Below, piece by piece: positions 12,040 to 24,999 of a stretch of 64,000 nucleotides of DNA; position 1 is the stretch's first letter; every line of letters starts with the position of its first letter. The position numbers and the translations under genes were made by a program. The notes beneath the pieces were generated by a model, which was not told the DNA's origin, ran no database searches, and saw only the letters and a list, made by a program, of their open reading frames with translations. The DNA is from Monosporascus cannonballus (lineage: Eukaryota > Ascomycota > Sordariomycetes > Xylariales): positions 32,366 through 96,365 of the forward strand of contig QJNS01000280.1 in the NCBI GenBank assembly GCA_004154925.1, written 5' to 3'.

Positions 12040-12236
12040 CAAGTAATTAAATATGTACGATTATTACTATATATTTTAAGTATTGTCCGCTTGTCATATA
12101 ATTTCGTTAATTAAGAAACTTGAATATTACGAGACCTAATTTAGTTATTTTATTTTTTAATAATCTACTATACTTCTATTAAAATAAACTAGTACAACGA
12201 AAGTTTAATAGTTAGTTAAACTTTATAGCTATTACA
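12040..12236 (+). repeat. Truncated LTR relic (3' part)
   Basis: The tail TAAAATAAACTAGTACAACG, AAGTTTAATAGTTAGTTAAAC and TAGCTATTACA reproduces the U5-like end of the Gypsy-A LTR and the solo LTR at 2697. The terminal CA is kept. The left part is too decayed to delimit. Confidence 0.55.
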
Positions 12237-13975
12237 TATAGGCTTTAATTCTTAACCAGTTTATAATTTGTTGTTTTTAGCGGTTTATACCTATTGTAAC
12301 GTACTGTATATAAGTTGTGATTTATTCTTAACTAGCTGTTATAAATATACAATAGCTTTCAAATTATCACAGCTTTCTTAGATTTCTTTTACTCGTTTTC
12401 CCAATTTCTTCCAACTTATCTAAACTTCGTTCTATAACGCTAAATATTAACTAATGAAATGTTAATTTTTCCTAACAAATTAACGAGATCGGAATTTAAG
12501 TTATTAAAACAATATTTATTTTATAATTTGTTTTTTAAAAAAACAAAAACGAACATTCGTAATAAGTTGATAATCATACGTATTTGTAATTATATATATA
12601 TCTATATACAATTATTTCGATTAAAGTTTATGATTAATATTGTTTTAATTATAATTTAAATTTGTTTATTATTTTTATATTTTACTTTATTTTTTAAGTC
12701 AAATTTAATATAGTTACGTTGTCTTTTTTTGAACAAAAAATGACAAATTCACAATCGCGTAACTTTATTCATCAAAGCTATTCCAAAAATAAATACATAA
12801 ATATATAATAATATTAGAAAAATAACCTTAAATATATACTATATTTGAATAATTTACAGATAATTAAATTTTATATATTAATAATTAAGGAATTAATAAA
12901 TATATTGCAAATTTAATAATCAAATTACTTAATAATATACGAGAATTAATAAAATTTAATAATTGCTATACACAAATTTACATTGTGTTATTTATTAGAA
13001 AATTTATTATTAGAAATTAACATAATTTATACTATTTTAAATGAGAATTTGGACTTTATAATATTATTTAATTCTAATCACTTTGAAATTTTAAATTAAT
13101 TACTTATAACTTTAAAATATAAGTATATAATACGATATAAAAATATTAAAGTAATAATATTATAATAAATATATGTGTATATTCATGGATTTCGAATTAA
13201 TATAAGTATAGTAATTTTTATAGTGTTCGAATTTATTAAAATCTAATATTAATGTATTTAAACAGTTAAATATTTACGAATATTATATTACGTTAAATAC
13301 ACACGTAAATTAATAAATAAATAAAATATTAAAATTAAGTTTTCATAAAAGTATTTTTATTAACGTTAAAATATATTGGATAAATAAATATTACAAAGTG
13401 GTATAATGTTTTAATACGATTGTTTAATATTTAAAATTGTATTTATAAATTTTCATTGCGAATAACAATATTTTATAAATTAATAATAACATTATTAATA
13501 TTATCACGATTATTTATAACTATATTTCGATTTAATTCATATTATTTGATTTGGATTTTATATTTCTATTAATATAGTTTATCAACTTTATATAAAAAAG
13601 GTTTTTAGTATTTTTAAAATTAAATATATATCATGTAATAAAAGTTTTATAATTAGATTAAATATAATTTATAAAAGAATATATTTTCAACAGTATTCAA
13701 AATATTTATTATAATCTTTAATGCGAAGTATATAATTTTAAGGTTTTTAAATAATTTTCGAAACATTTCGTTTCTTTATAGAAATTAAAAAATAAGTAAT
13801 TACATATGAAAACTTTACGGGAATTAAATTAAAATAAGTACATGAAACTTAATATAGCAGTATGTTTTATATTTATTTTAGAATATATATAACTAAAATT
13901 TGATATTTATTTATATATATTTATTAAACTGAAGATATATTTAAAATATATATATATGTGATAATATTCACAGCT
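12237..13975. other. AT-rich DNA, no gene seen
   Basis: 12240-12450 is slightly less AT-rich and pyrimidine-rich (TTTCTTTTACTCGTTTTCCC region at 12387) but shows no coding signal. The 66-codon open frame at 12459-12659 has no recognisable domain and AT-driven composition, and I do not call it a gene. Confidence 0.55.
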
Positions 13976-14050
13976 AGTTCTTGTAAGGTGGACTTGGGTG
14001 TCCAAACCCTAATTAGTGTTTAGAATTGTTGACCTTTTGATATTGTGGCT
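13976..14050. other. Short un-mutated island in AT desert
   Basis: About 75 bases of ordinary composition (starts AGTTCTTGTAAGGTGGACTT) with CpA and TpG dinucleotides kept. No gene or repeat match inside the window. Confidence 0.6.
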
Positions 14051-15554
14051 ATCATCGCAGCTTCGCTATTTTACAATTATTTTAAATACTAATTTAAAAA
14101 TTTCTCAATTTGTAGACAAAATAGCATAGTTATATTAAAGGTTATTAGATTTATAAATTTGTATATCTATAATATTTTCCTATTTAAAGTAGCTTTTGAA
14201 AAATTCTTTATTTAATGCGACCTATTTAAAATAAAAATATTTAATATATATAAGAAATTTTAAAATGTTTTAATTAGTTTTTTTTCGCAAAATAAATTTG
14301 ATATTTTGATAAAAATACACATATTTTCGCTTAAGCGTTACTTTACATAAATTTATTATGTATATTATAGGTTTTAAGTATTTTAATGCTATCGAAGAAA
14401 TAATAAAGTTATAAGATTTTAACTTCAATTTATTAATAGATTAATTTTTTATAAAAAGTATATTGTTATAATTTAGTATTACCCCGTTTTTTAGTCATGT
14501 CAATAATTTAATAGATAATCTTTTTTAACTTTATTAAAATAATAATTAACTGTTATTTAATATTCTTTCGAAATAGAAAATTAAAATTATTATCGGTTTT
14601 TATAAAAATCTTAAATACAATTATATTGTTCGTACATTATATATTATAACTATACATACTATATTAAGCGATTAATCTTAACATTATTTAATGAATTGTA
14701 AATTTAATATATGTAAATATAATTAATAAAGTCTTAAATTAAATATTATATTTTATAACATGAATTTCATTATACAGTAATATAGTTTTATTATTTAGTT
14801 TAAATTTAATAAAAGTTTCAAAAAATATTTAAAGATAATATTTAAGATAACAGGGTTTCCTAATATTTTATAATATATTATTATAATGCGCGGTTTAGAA
14901 AAAGTATATATAATATTAATATTATTATTTTTCATAGTCTTTTTAATTCTCTATAATTATTTTTTATAATAGAAACTTTATATTCGTTAAATGTTTTCGA
15001 AAAGTAAATATGACCTTATTTGTAAATGTAATAATAAAACATTTTAATATGTTAACTTTTTATTTTAAAATATTTAGTATATTGAAAATCTTCATTTATA
15101 CTTTAGAACAATAAATAAATATGTAAGAAAGTTTTTAATATACATTATAATATTATAATAAGTTAATTTTCAAACGTTAAAACACTAGATATATAAAATG
15201 CTTATAATTTAAAGTAAAATAATGTTTTTTCTAAATTACTAAATAAAGGTATACTATTAATATTATTATGTATAAATAATGTAATATATATATGTATATT
15301 AATTATAATATTAACTTAATTTTATTAGTTTTATTATATTAATAAATTGTATTTTATTTAAACATTTGTATAAAAATATTTCAAAATATTAAATGAAATA
15401 CTATTAAACATATAAGATATATTTACGTTTAAGCTTTGTTTTTTAGGCTCAAGTTATATATATAGAAAATTATTATACGATATGATTTGGATAATAAATA
15501 TAATTTCTCACATGTTGGAATATAATAACCAATTTATAGTTTTGATAATTAAGA
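14051..15554. other. AT-rich DNA, no gene seen
   Basis: Stops in all frames; no repeat relationship recognised. Confidence 0.55.
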
Positions 15555-15648
15555 TAAATTATACCTCAGTTTTATAAAGTCTTTTTCTAAAGCCGAGTAG
15601 TTGTTATCAAGCTCTGACTATAATAAACGATATGCTTGCTGGCTACAA
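15555..15648. repeat. Short dispersed repeat R2, copy 2
   Basis: Homologue of 3674-3767: TAAAGTC, TAAAGCCGAGTAGTTGTTA, CAAGCTCTGACTATAATAAA and CTTGCTGGCTA in the same order. Confidence 0.6.
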
Positions 15649-18600
15649 TTCGACAGAGTTTTTAATGATAGACAATATACCTTACGAAAAAGAGACTTAT
15701 AATTAAATATAAGATATAATTTGAAAAGACTTTGATGTATCCGTTTTTAATTAATTTGTTAATTTATATTTTTACATATGTTTTTAAAACTAATATTTAT
15801 TTTAATTTTTTAATTTAGCACTAGGGGCTTTATATAGATGATATTCTTTGCTTTTTTAATTTTGAAGTTTTATATAATTTAATAGTAATATTTATATTTA
15901 AGCCTTTTATAAAGAAATTAAGTTAAATAATAATTTTAATGTTTTAAGCATTGCTTTAAATACATTGTATTGTGTTTATATATATAGTATATATATTTAT
16001 TACCGAGGTAAATTTATAACGGGTAATGTTTAAAATATTATTATATAATTTGAATTTGCTTAATTAAATAGTTTAGTTTATAAAATTATAGCTTTTTCGA
16101 ATTATATATTATATATATTATTATTATAAATCTTATTAAAATATATTAAGCGTATTTAATCAAAACCTAAAAAATGATATAATAAATTAATAAGGTAAAA
16201 TCTTGTTTAAAAGATTATTAATATATAAAACACGTTAAAATATATTATTCATATTTAATATTTATATAAATATTATAATTTATTATAATAAAAACATTTC
16301 TATAAGAACTGTTATTATATTATGATTAACTTTAAAAACTTTTAAAATTATAATTTAATATATATAATATATTTTTATAGTAAGTTTGAAATACATTTAT
16401 TTAATTTATTAATTATATAATTACAATTACATAATATATATGTTATTTGTTATAATTATTAAATCTATAATATATGTTTCATAAATAATATATTATAATC
16501 TAAGAAAGTTTAATATTAAATTAATTAATACGAAATTCAAATAACTTAAATAATATTATATATTGTTCTTATATTCGCTTCTATAAAACTTTTTAAATTA
16601 AAAGTTTATGAAAAGTATATAATTATTGATCTTTTTAATAAAATAAATATTAGTTAGAACGATTATTATTACTTTTAATTATTTTAACAAAATAATTTAA
16701 ATTTATTAAAAATATTTCTAGTAAATTATTATTTGAAATATTTTGAAAAATGTTTAATATATTACAAGAAATCGATCTTTTAGTAAATATCTTTTAAATA
16801 TGTAAAAACATATAGTATAATAACGATTTTAAAAATTAAATTAAAAAGATTCCACGTAATTATTATATTATAAATTATATAACATTATATATTTAAATTT
16901 AATTAATAGAATAAATTATATTAACTTTATTTAATCTTTGTTTAGTTAAATTTTATTTATAAATTATAATTCAAATTTTATAAAAATAATACAAGATTTG
17001 ATAATTTATATATAAATTTTAATTTCTTAATATTTTAATGTTTAATTAAAATATATAATAATAACTTTTTGAAGTTAAAATATATACATAAAAAATTTAA
17101 TTTATATGTTAATAATTATGTTATTTCGAAATATATATAATATATATCTATGTTATTTATTATGTTAAACTTTTGTTTATATATTTCTATATATTTATTA
17201 TATTTTGTATTTTATATTTTTAAATTATTTCTTAAATTAATATTATATTAATACAAATGCGATAATTCTTAATTAGTTAGTAAAAGTATTTATATATATA
17301 TATGTTATATTTTATATTTAGTTTTATAATAGTATTATTATAAAGTAAATTCATATTTTATTATTATATTTTATTTTAATTTTAATTACATATATGTTGT
17401 TATTGTATTTTTTAAAAAAGGAAAACAATATATTTTGAATTAAGTATATAATTATTTGATAAAAATTAAGATTTATGTTTTTTAAGAATTAATTCTATTA
17501 ATATATTTAATTTAATATAATATTTTTAATATTATTTATATTATTAATCGCAATATCGTAATAATAATTAAATTAGCATTTTAAAATTTGAATTATATAT
17601 AGATATATTTTATAAGAAATTTTAATTAACTTTTTTTACATATGATAAAAGTTTATATTATTTAATTAACTTCAATTTGAAACCAGGTTATATAATATAT
17701 AATATTGTTTATTTAAAATAATTATATTAAGTTTCAATAATATATATTACGGTATAAAAAATATATGTTATAAAATTAAAAAAAGTATTTATTTAAAAAT
17801 TTATATAATATTAATTATTACTTCTTTTTTAAAGCTGCCTATTTAAATTAAGTTTATATAATATAAATTATATTAAATAATATATACTTTAAGATTTTAA
17901 CTAAAACATTAAAACAATAATATATTTTATAATACGTATAAATTTAATTTTAATATGATTTCTTTAAATATTTAAATGCTGAATAAATAATTATCTATAT
18001 ATTAAATCGTTTACTATGATAATATATTTATATTAATATTTAAATATTTTAAAAAAGTTAAATAAGCCGATCTCAAAAGTGTTTATTGAATATATTTTAA
18101 AAAATACTATTAATGGATTATAATTTTATATACTTTTAAAAAATTAAACAAATAATATAGAATTTCGATAACATTAAAAATTGAAATATAGTTTTTAATA
18201 ATTTTAAATTATAATTTTAAATAAGGCGATAATATTTACATATAGAATAAACAGTTTTTGTAATAATACTGAAAAGCTATTTCTATTATTTATTTACTTA
18301 TAGATATAATTTTCTTTAATTTACAATATTAAGCTAATATATTTTAAATGTTATAAAATTAAAAATATAGTAAGAATTAATATAATGATTTTAAAATATA
18401 AGAAAAACCTAGGATTTAGAACAACGTTATGTAAAATTGAAACTTCTATATAATAATATAAAATTAATTCAAATTATAAACATAAATAAAGTGGACATAA
18501 TATATATATAATATATTAAAACCTTTAATTAATATTAAAGAAATTTACAAATATTATATTTTATATTTATATAAATACACCGATATTAAACCTAATTTTC

Positions 18601-19122
18601 TTCTAGATTATAATAAAGTTTTAACGAATTTTATTGCTCTTTATTTATATTTATTATAGCTATTTGATAAATGTTATATATCTTTAATTTACAAATTTAA
18701 ATATTTTACTTATTGATAATATCTCTAAATACGAAAATAACACTAAAGTAAATTAATTATATAAATATAACTGTACAACTGATATTAATATTAAAGCATG
18801 AAACATTATAAAAATCTAAAATATATAGATTTAAATTAAAATACAATATATAATAACTTTGTAATTACAAATATTTAATATATTATATATATATATATTA
18901 TAATAATCGAAGTTTGAACTTTAAATGGTAAAAATAAATAAATTATGTATTCATTTCCTGTTTAAATTATTTGCATTAAATATTTATATATAATATAATT
19001 TCATTAAAACTTAACGAAAATTTTATAAATCATTTTACAATATAAAAATATCATATTGTTACTTTCGATTTTAAACGTTCTGGTATATTTAGAAAATTAT
19101 TATTGTTTTTATAAAATCGAAA
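15649..19122. other. Extremely AT-rich desert
   Basis: From about 16000 to 19000 even CG dinucleotides are rare, unlike the retroelement remnants where CpG is often retained. No ORF, RNA gene or repeat could be supported. Confidence 0.6.
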
Positions 19123-19507
19123 TATTATAATCGAAATCAAGATCGGTCACAAAAACGGTCGAACCTATACGAAAAGATAACGTGATTTGGATCTTTTTTG
19201 GTGTCAAAATCTAAATAAATCTATATAAAACTAATTAAATCTAATAATGTTAGACCTGTATTAACGTCAAAATTTAAGAGGGATTTAATTAATATAAAGA
19301 GAAATTATACGGTTCGTTATTTCTATAATATAAATAATTTTAGCTTACCATATTTATCAATATTAAGATATCGTTGTTTAAAATATTTTTAATATTTCGA
19401 AACGTAACAAATTATTATACCTCTTATTTAAATTATCATAATACTTGCATTAATATAAACTCGAACGACTTAGATTCAATAGTTTGTTTAATCGTATAGC
19501 CGGTATA
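19123..19507 (+). repeat. Gypsy-E 5' LTR
   Basis: Starts TATTATAATCGAAATCAAGATCG (aligned with TATTACGACCC of the 3' copy; compare TGTTATGACCC in Gypsy-A) and ends near ATAGCCGGTATA. Shared blocks with 52363-52727 include AACGGT(C/T), CTATACGAAA, (G/A)TGATTTGGAT-like and GATTTAATA/GATTCAATA. The exact right boundary is uncertain. Confidence 0.7.
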
Positions 19508-19599
19508 CATTAGAAGTTCTTATTTAATAATCCCGTTAGATTCTAAACAATATTATCAATACTATATCTGCTAGGTAAAGGTTAACTTACGAAATCTTT

Positions 19600-20442
19600 A
19601 AGAAATATATAAGTTTAAATAAAAAAATAGTAACCTCGCTTAATTAAAGAGGAGGTTTTTCGATAACTGGACTGTTTAAACGAACGTATTGCTCATTTCG
19701 AAAAGGAAAATATTAATCTTATCGGATCGCTTTATATAATATATAAAAAGGTAAAAGATAAAAGCAAAGCGTTAGATATTAGAAATCTTCTAAGGTAGAT
19801 TAGGTTATTAGTTAAACATTATAAAGAAACTAGAAAAAGTTTTGAAGCTCGTTAAACTCGAATAATTCGACGGTACTTTCGTAAAGTTGTAATTATTCTT
19901 AACTTAGTAATAAGCGTATTTTGAGTATTTTCTTATTCGATATGTGAAGCTTACCTTACGAATAGAATTTACAATTGGAGTATTTATTAGAAATGCGGTT
20001 ATTTGGTTTAAATCGGCTATAAAAAAGCATATTATCCTATTCGTCGAAAAGATAAAGCTTTAAAATGGTGCGAATATATAACAATTAAAAATAGTTTAAG
20101 AAGATATTAATAAAGGTTTTCAAAATAATAAACGAAAGCATAAAGATCGAAATATAAATCTAAAAGTTACGATAAAAAAGATCGATATCTAGTTATAGTA
20201 GCATATTTATTTAGTTAGAATTTAAATTAAATTAAAGGCAAACTATATTAATAGCCAAGCGTTTTAACAATCTGAAAAGAAAATATAAAAAATAATTTTT
20301 AAGTTAAATTAGCCAGGTGATTTATTAAAGTGTATTGTTATATTAATTACAATTAATAAATAATAATATATTTAGCGTATTAAAAAAAGTAAAAAAGATA
20401 AAAGTAATGATAAATCTCGATATATAATAAGGTAGGGCGAGA
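19600..20442 (+). pseudogene. Gypsy-E Gag remnant, 5' part
   Basis: A Lys/Glu-rich stretch (HFEKENINLIGSLYI, then KVKDKSKALDIRN) is followed, after a frame change, by the Gag-like FDGTFVKL near 19870 and AVIWFKSAIKKHI near 20000, comparable with Gag cores of Ty3/gypsy elements. Stops are mainly TAA/TAG. The zinc knuckle of the same Gag is on the other side of Gypsy-C. Confidence 0.6.
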
Positions 20443-20783
20443 TATTACGCCCATAATCAGGCTCGGCTAATTAGAAAGCCCGAGTTTCGCATATATATTA
20501 AGCAGTTCTTTTTCGCTATACATTTAATCCCTAAGCATCAATTATAACTATTAGTATTTAGTATATTTTCTTCAATTTCAGTTACCGAGGTTTAAAATTA
20601 TTAATATAATCGGATTAAGTTTTTTATGTCGACAATTTTTTTCCGTGTCATAATATAGATTACTTATCTGTATTACTTGAGACTAATTTTCCTTATATTG
20701 TACTTCAATAATTAATATTAATATTTCTTAATATACTAATACTTTTTATAATATTGCGCAAGACTTTATAGAATTTAAAGATA
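20443..20783. other. Unassigned insert-like segment in Gypsy-E gag
   Basis: About 340 bases have no counterpart in the Gypsy-A gag, where the distance from LTR to zinc knuckle is shorter. It starts TATTACGCCCATAATCAGG, like the TGTTACG starts of other LTRs here, so a solo LTR is possible, but I find no convincing right end or duplication. Confidence 0.35.
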
Positions 20784-20788
20784 TTTAT
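20784..20788. repeat. Target-site duplication of Gypsy-C, left
   Basis: TTTAT before the first LTR; CTTAT follows the last LTR at 39856-39860. The single C/T difference fits RIP. Confidence 0.75.
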
Positions 20789-20976
20789 TATAAAAGGCTT
20801 TATCTGAGCGGTTCGCAATCAATTGGTAATAAGAGTTTATTTTCTAGCTAAAGAGAAAAGAAAGAGAAAATAAAAATACAGTTATTTATGTTCGCATATA
20901 AGGCGCTGCGCTAATGCTGTTTAGTATCAGCGTTTATCCGGTACTCCATAATAAAACTTTATATAGCCCCATTATA
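20789..20976 (-). repeat. Gypsy-C LTR 1 (left outer)
   Basis: On the plus strand begins TATAAAAGGC (from TGTAAAAGGC) and ends CCATTATA. Contains CGCATATAAGGCGCTGCG, nearly invariant in all three LTRs. Confidence 0.88.
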
Positions 20977-20997
20977 TTACCTCCTACTTTTCTCGAA
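20977..20997 (-). other. Gypsy-C polypurine tract, left unit
   Basis: Read on the minus strand this is CGAGAAAAGTAGGAGGTAA directly before the LTR, matching the tract at 33118-33141. Confidence 0.6.
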
Positions 20998-23072
20998 AAA
21001 GGTTAATTTATTGCAGAATTAATAATTCCGTTAATTGTTAATTTTTAATTAATTCGAAATTCGAAAGTTTATCGATTTTCAAATTATGCCTAATTTAAAT
21101 AGTTAATTATAAATTAATTATTTATTTAATAAATTTATATATAAAAATGCGATTATATTTTTATTTATTTTAAATTTTCTCTTTTATAATAATAATTTAA
21201 TTCAGTATATTAATTTTTATTAATATTTAGTATAATATTTTTATGCTTTATTTTATAACGGATGAAAAATTAATTAATATTTTATAACGCCGCAAAAATA
21301 GCTTGTAAAAAGGACGTTTTTACGTTTTCGAACCTTTTTGGTAAATCGGAATCCGTTAAAGTTTTTCGTACGTTACGTATTTACGTTATATTAAATAAAT
21401 ATCTTACCCGTATTTGCGATATATATTATTTTATTTATATAATTGGTTTTACCAAAAACCCGACCGTATTTCATTTAAATTAATATAATATTTAATTTAT
21501 TTATATATTATTTATTCGTTATTTTTAAAATATTTATTATTATAAGCAAAAAAATGATCTGTTATTAAGTTTACGTTAATTATAATAATAAATATTTCGA
21601 AATAAATATTATTTTTATTTTTATTAATATATTTCTTTAATATAATTCCCGTATAATTTACGGATATTTTCGAATATCGTTAAGTAATTAGCGTATTTTA
21701 TAAAATTGTTTTTAATTATAATTATTAATATTTTAGTTAAATCGCTTTTTTACGCACTTTTTATATTATTCTTTTGCCGTTAACCTTAATTTAGTAGCTA
21801 TCCGTACTTAAGAAAAAACAAATATCGAAATTTTATATTTACGTTTTAAGTTTTCGTACGTTATTTATTCCGAAATAAATTTTGTTTTTAATTCCTAGCT
21901 TATGCGTTATTTATATGTAAATAAACTGCCGGTTTTGCCGGTCTTTTCATTCCTTATAATAAAAAATATATTAAGCATAAAAATACTAAATTTCGCTATA
22001 TAAACGTTTCGGCGATATATTTCTATTTTCTTTGCGCCGTTTATTAATTTACGTTATAAATTAAATTAATAACGATTAATAATCGTAATTTAAGCGGTTA
22101 AAAAAAATTCTAATTCTATTTGAATTTAGTATAAATTAAACCAAATAATTCCGTATTTTAAATATGTAATTTGTATATAACGTTGACGTTATAAATTCGT
22201 AAAATAAACTCTTAAATTTATAGATTTTAATAAATAATTAAATGATTTCGTAACAGATATATTATTTTTTTAAATTTTAATTTTTTTAAATATATTTTGT
22301 TCGTAAATAACGAAAACGTTATTTTAACGTTTATTTACAAATTATATAAGGTTATTCCTAAACGGTTTCCCCAAATTCCTTATACTGTTTACGTATCGCC
22401 CGGCTGGTATTTTTAAGCTGGATTTTTACCCGTCCGCTTTTGGGTAATACGCTGGATTTCGGGTTCGTTATTAATAATTATATTGCCGTATTCTTTTTGG
22501 AACTGTTATAAAACCGCCGTATTTACGAATTTTTTAAACAATTCCGAAATTGGTTTTATGTAATTTAATTATTTTACCTGGATTTGGCATGTAAAACCTT
22601 TTCTTAATTTTTTAATCCGGGCTTGAAAAATATTTTCCATTTTAAATTCCGGTTCGTTATTTCCTTTAAAAACAATAAAAAAACGTTACGTATTTACGTT
22701 AATTTAAAACAGTAAACAATTATAATGTATATATATTAATAGATTAATATGAAAATAATTATAAATCTTTATAAATATATTTAATTTAATAACGTAAAAA
22801 TTAATTGCTTTAATTTCATAATAATTAATTTAAATTTATCTTAGTTTTTTAACAGTTAAAAAATAATAAAAAATTTTAAAGATAATTAGATTTCATTATT
22901 AACTTTATATTTTTTGGCAATAAAATAATATTTATTCGTTATTTGTTTCGAAGTTTATTAAGCCGCTATTATCGCGGCTTAAGCGAATTCCGTATTTTTT
23001 CATAATTTCCTAACGAAAATTTCTTTTTTTATACTTAAATTCCTTTTGGTTGTGGCATTATTTTTTATTTAG
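20998..23072 (-). pseudogene. Gypsy-C left unit: 3' Pol region with chromodomain
   Basis: Minus strand. A chromodomain is readable at 22453-22665 (EPEFKMENIFQARIKKLRKG, then YIKPISELFKKFVNTAVL and FQKEYGNIIINNEPEIQ) with few stops; the sequence 5' of it (toward 23072) is the integrase C-terminal part. Between chromodomain and polypurine tract lie about 1.4 kb homologous to 33142-34640, with open stretches on both strands and no recognised domain. The unit continues at 30438 on the other side of Gypsy-B. Confidence 0.78.
23068..23072. repeat. Target-site duplication of Gypsy-B, left
   Basis: TTTAG, identical to 30433-30437. The intact counterpart of this junction is at 35245-35260 in the right Gypsy-C unit. 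Confidence 0.92.
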
Positions 23073-23503
23073 TGTTACAGGAACAGGGGTTCCTGTCTTG
23101 AAGAAACCAACCTTTAGGGCCTAGCGTGGACCTGCCACGGCTAAACCCCGGGTGGGAAAGCTTGGCCTCGGAAATGATCTAAGGATCTAGGTGATCTATG
23201 GGACCTGGTTATATAAATCACATAGATCACATAGATTTACGACATACTTATTTTGGGAGTTTAGGATATATAATAAATCGGTTTTTTATATAAATAATAT
23301 TTACTTAGTTTTTTCGTTCCTTAATTATTAATCTAAGTTTTTAACCAAAGGTAATTATATTATTTTTTAATTAAGAAAAAAATATTTTAAAATCTTTTTA
23401 ATAAATATATTAAATTATTCCTTACCTTATTATTACTTATAAATTAAAACCTTTTTCGGATATTATTTATATTTCCAAATAAATATATAATAAGTTCGTT
23501 ATA
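23073..23503 (+). repeat. Gypsy-B 5' LTR
   Basis: Begins TGTTACAGGAACAGGGGTTC; ends AAGTTCGTTATA (CA mutated to TA). Same length as the 3' LTR. Confidence 0.92.
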
Positions 23504-23855
23504 TTTTAATAATTCCTTAATTAATAGCTAACGGATAATTTACTGCCTAATTAAGGCATAAATTTTTCTGAACTTAATATAAACGATAACATAAGACAAT
23601 ATTTAAAAGATAAATAATATATATAATCCTTATTATTAGTTAGGAAAACGTTATTAATAAGATTTAATAATTTACCCCTTATTAAAAAAATTTTCCAATT
23701 AATTAATAATATAATACCCTTTATTACTCGATCTTAAAAAAGCTCGTTATCCTCGTAACCCAAATAACAACCTACCCCGGCCCTTAAGGATACCATTAAA
23801 GTTTAGGGAAAGGAATCGGAAAAAAAAACGGTTAAGGAAAAAATTAAGGAAAAAT

Positions 23856-24960
23856 ATGGGGCCGAAAATTAAAAAAAAAGAACTTATTGCAAAGGAAAAA
23901 TTAAATGCCCTAATAGCAGAAATCCGAACCCTAAAAGAAAAAAAATATTCGGCTTACAAAAAGAAAAAAACTAACTTTTCCTTAGTTTGGCTCCCCCAAA
24001 AGGCGAAGCTAAGGGGCCGGTTATTAACCTTTTTCGCTGGACCTAAGGCGAACGCAAAAAAAAACCTTGACCCTGCTATTATTCGGCGCAATTCGGATAC
24101 GGGAAAAAACCATTTTACCCTTTGGTTATTATGGAATGCCAGACGTTAAGGGCTATAAGCCAATTCCCCCCAAACCTTACGACGGATCAAAGGACCCTAA
24201 TAGATTTTTGGTTTAGGCAAAGCTTTACCTTAAGTTTTATAAAAATTCTTTGCCGGAAAAATATCAAAAAGTAATGGCCATTTTCTAATTACTAATTGGA
24301 CGAATTCGCCAATGGTTCGAACTTATTTTAACGGATTACCTCAAAAAATACCCAAAGAAATTTTCGGACCTTATTAATTATATTTTCAGCAATTACGAAA
24401 ATTTTGAAAAAAAAATGCGCGTTTTATTCGGTAATCCCAATAAAAAACAAAACGTTATTAAGCAGTTTTATCTTTTTTACCAAATTAAATCAATATTTAA
24501 ATATACAATAAAATTTAATTATTTAGCCGTTATTTTAAATTTACTAAAAAACGCATTATTTTATTTTTATTATAATAACTTAAAACTTTAGGTTAAAAAC
24601 GAATTATATATAAAACTTAAAATTAAATTTTTTGCAAAATATATAAATAAAGTTATTATTACCGACCGACGAACTTTTAATCCGTATTTCGAAAAAAAAA
24701 GACCGATAAATAAAATAACGATAAAAATTCCTATAACTAAACTAAAAAAAATAAGGGCAAACCTTAAAAAAATAAGTTCAACTTCAAAAAAACCTAAGAA
24801 AAATAAATTTAAAGTAAAATGTTTTAATTATGGCAAAAAAAGATATTTTAAAAACGAATATCGCTTCTTTACTAAAAGGGACTCCAAAAAAAAGGAATTT
24901 TTTAATCCTAAAAGAAAATCAAAACGGCTGAATAAAAAACCGATAATAAGGCAAAAAAGG
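23856..24960 (+). pseudogene. Gypsy-B Gag remnant
   Basis: Nucleocapsid/capsid precursor. An intact Lys-rich N-terminal stretch (97 codons, 23856-24149) begins MGPKIKKKELIAKEKLNALI and continues with a coiled-coil-like ALIAEIRTLKEKK. A Gag core follows in another frame: YDGSKDPNRFLV near 24180, KFYKNSLPEKYQKVMA and RIRQWFELILTDYLKKY near 24302-24350, KMRVLFGNPNKK near 24413. A zinc knuckle CFNYGKKRYFKNEYRF is encoded at about 24822-24868, with two knuckle positions changed to Tyr. Stops are sparse compared with the other elements. Confidence 0.83.
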
Positions 24961-24999
24961 AAAAGAAAAAAATTAGCTCGATTTCTTTCCAGCCAGAAT

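Noticed and set aside
15649..19122. Mitochondrial DNA insertion
   Set aside because: The AT content is compatible, but no mitochondrial gene, tRNA or intron motif could be recognised.
20443..20783. Solo LTR in Gypsy-E gag
   Set aside because: The start looks LTR-like but I found no matching end or flanking duplication, so it is listed only as unassigned.
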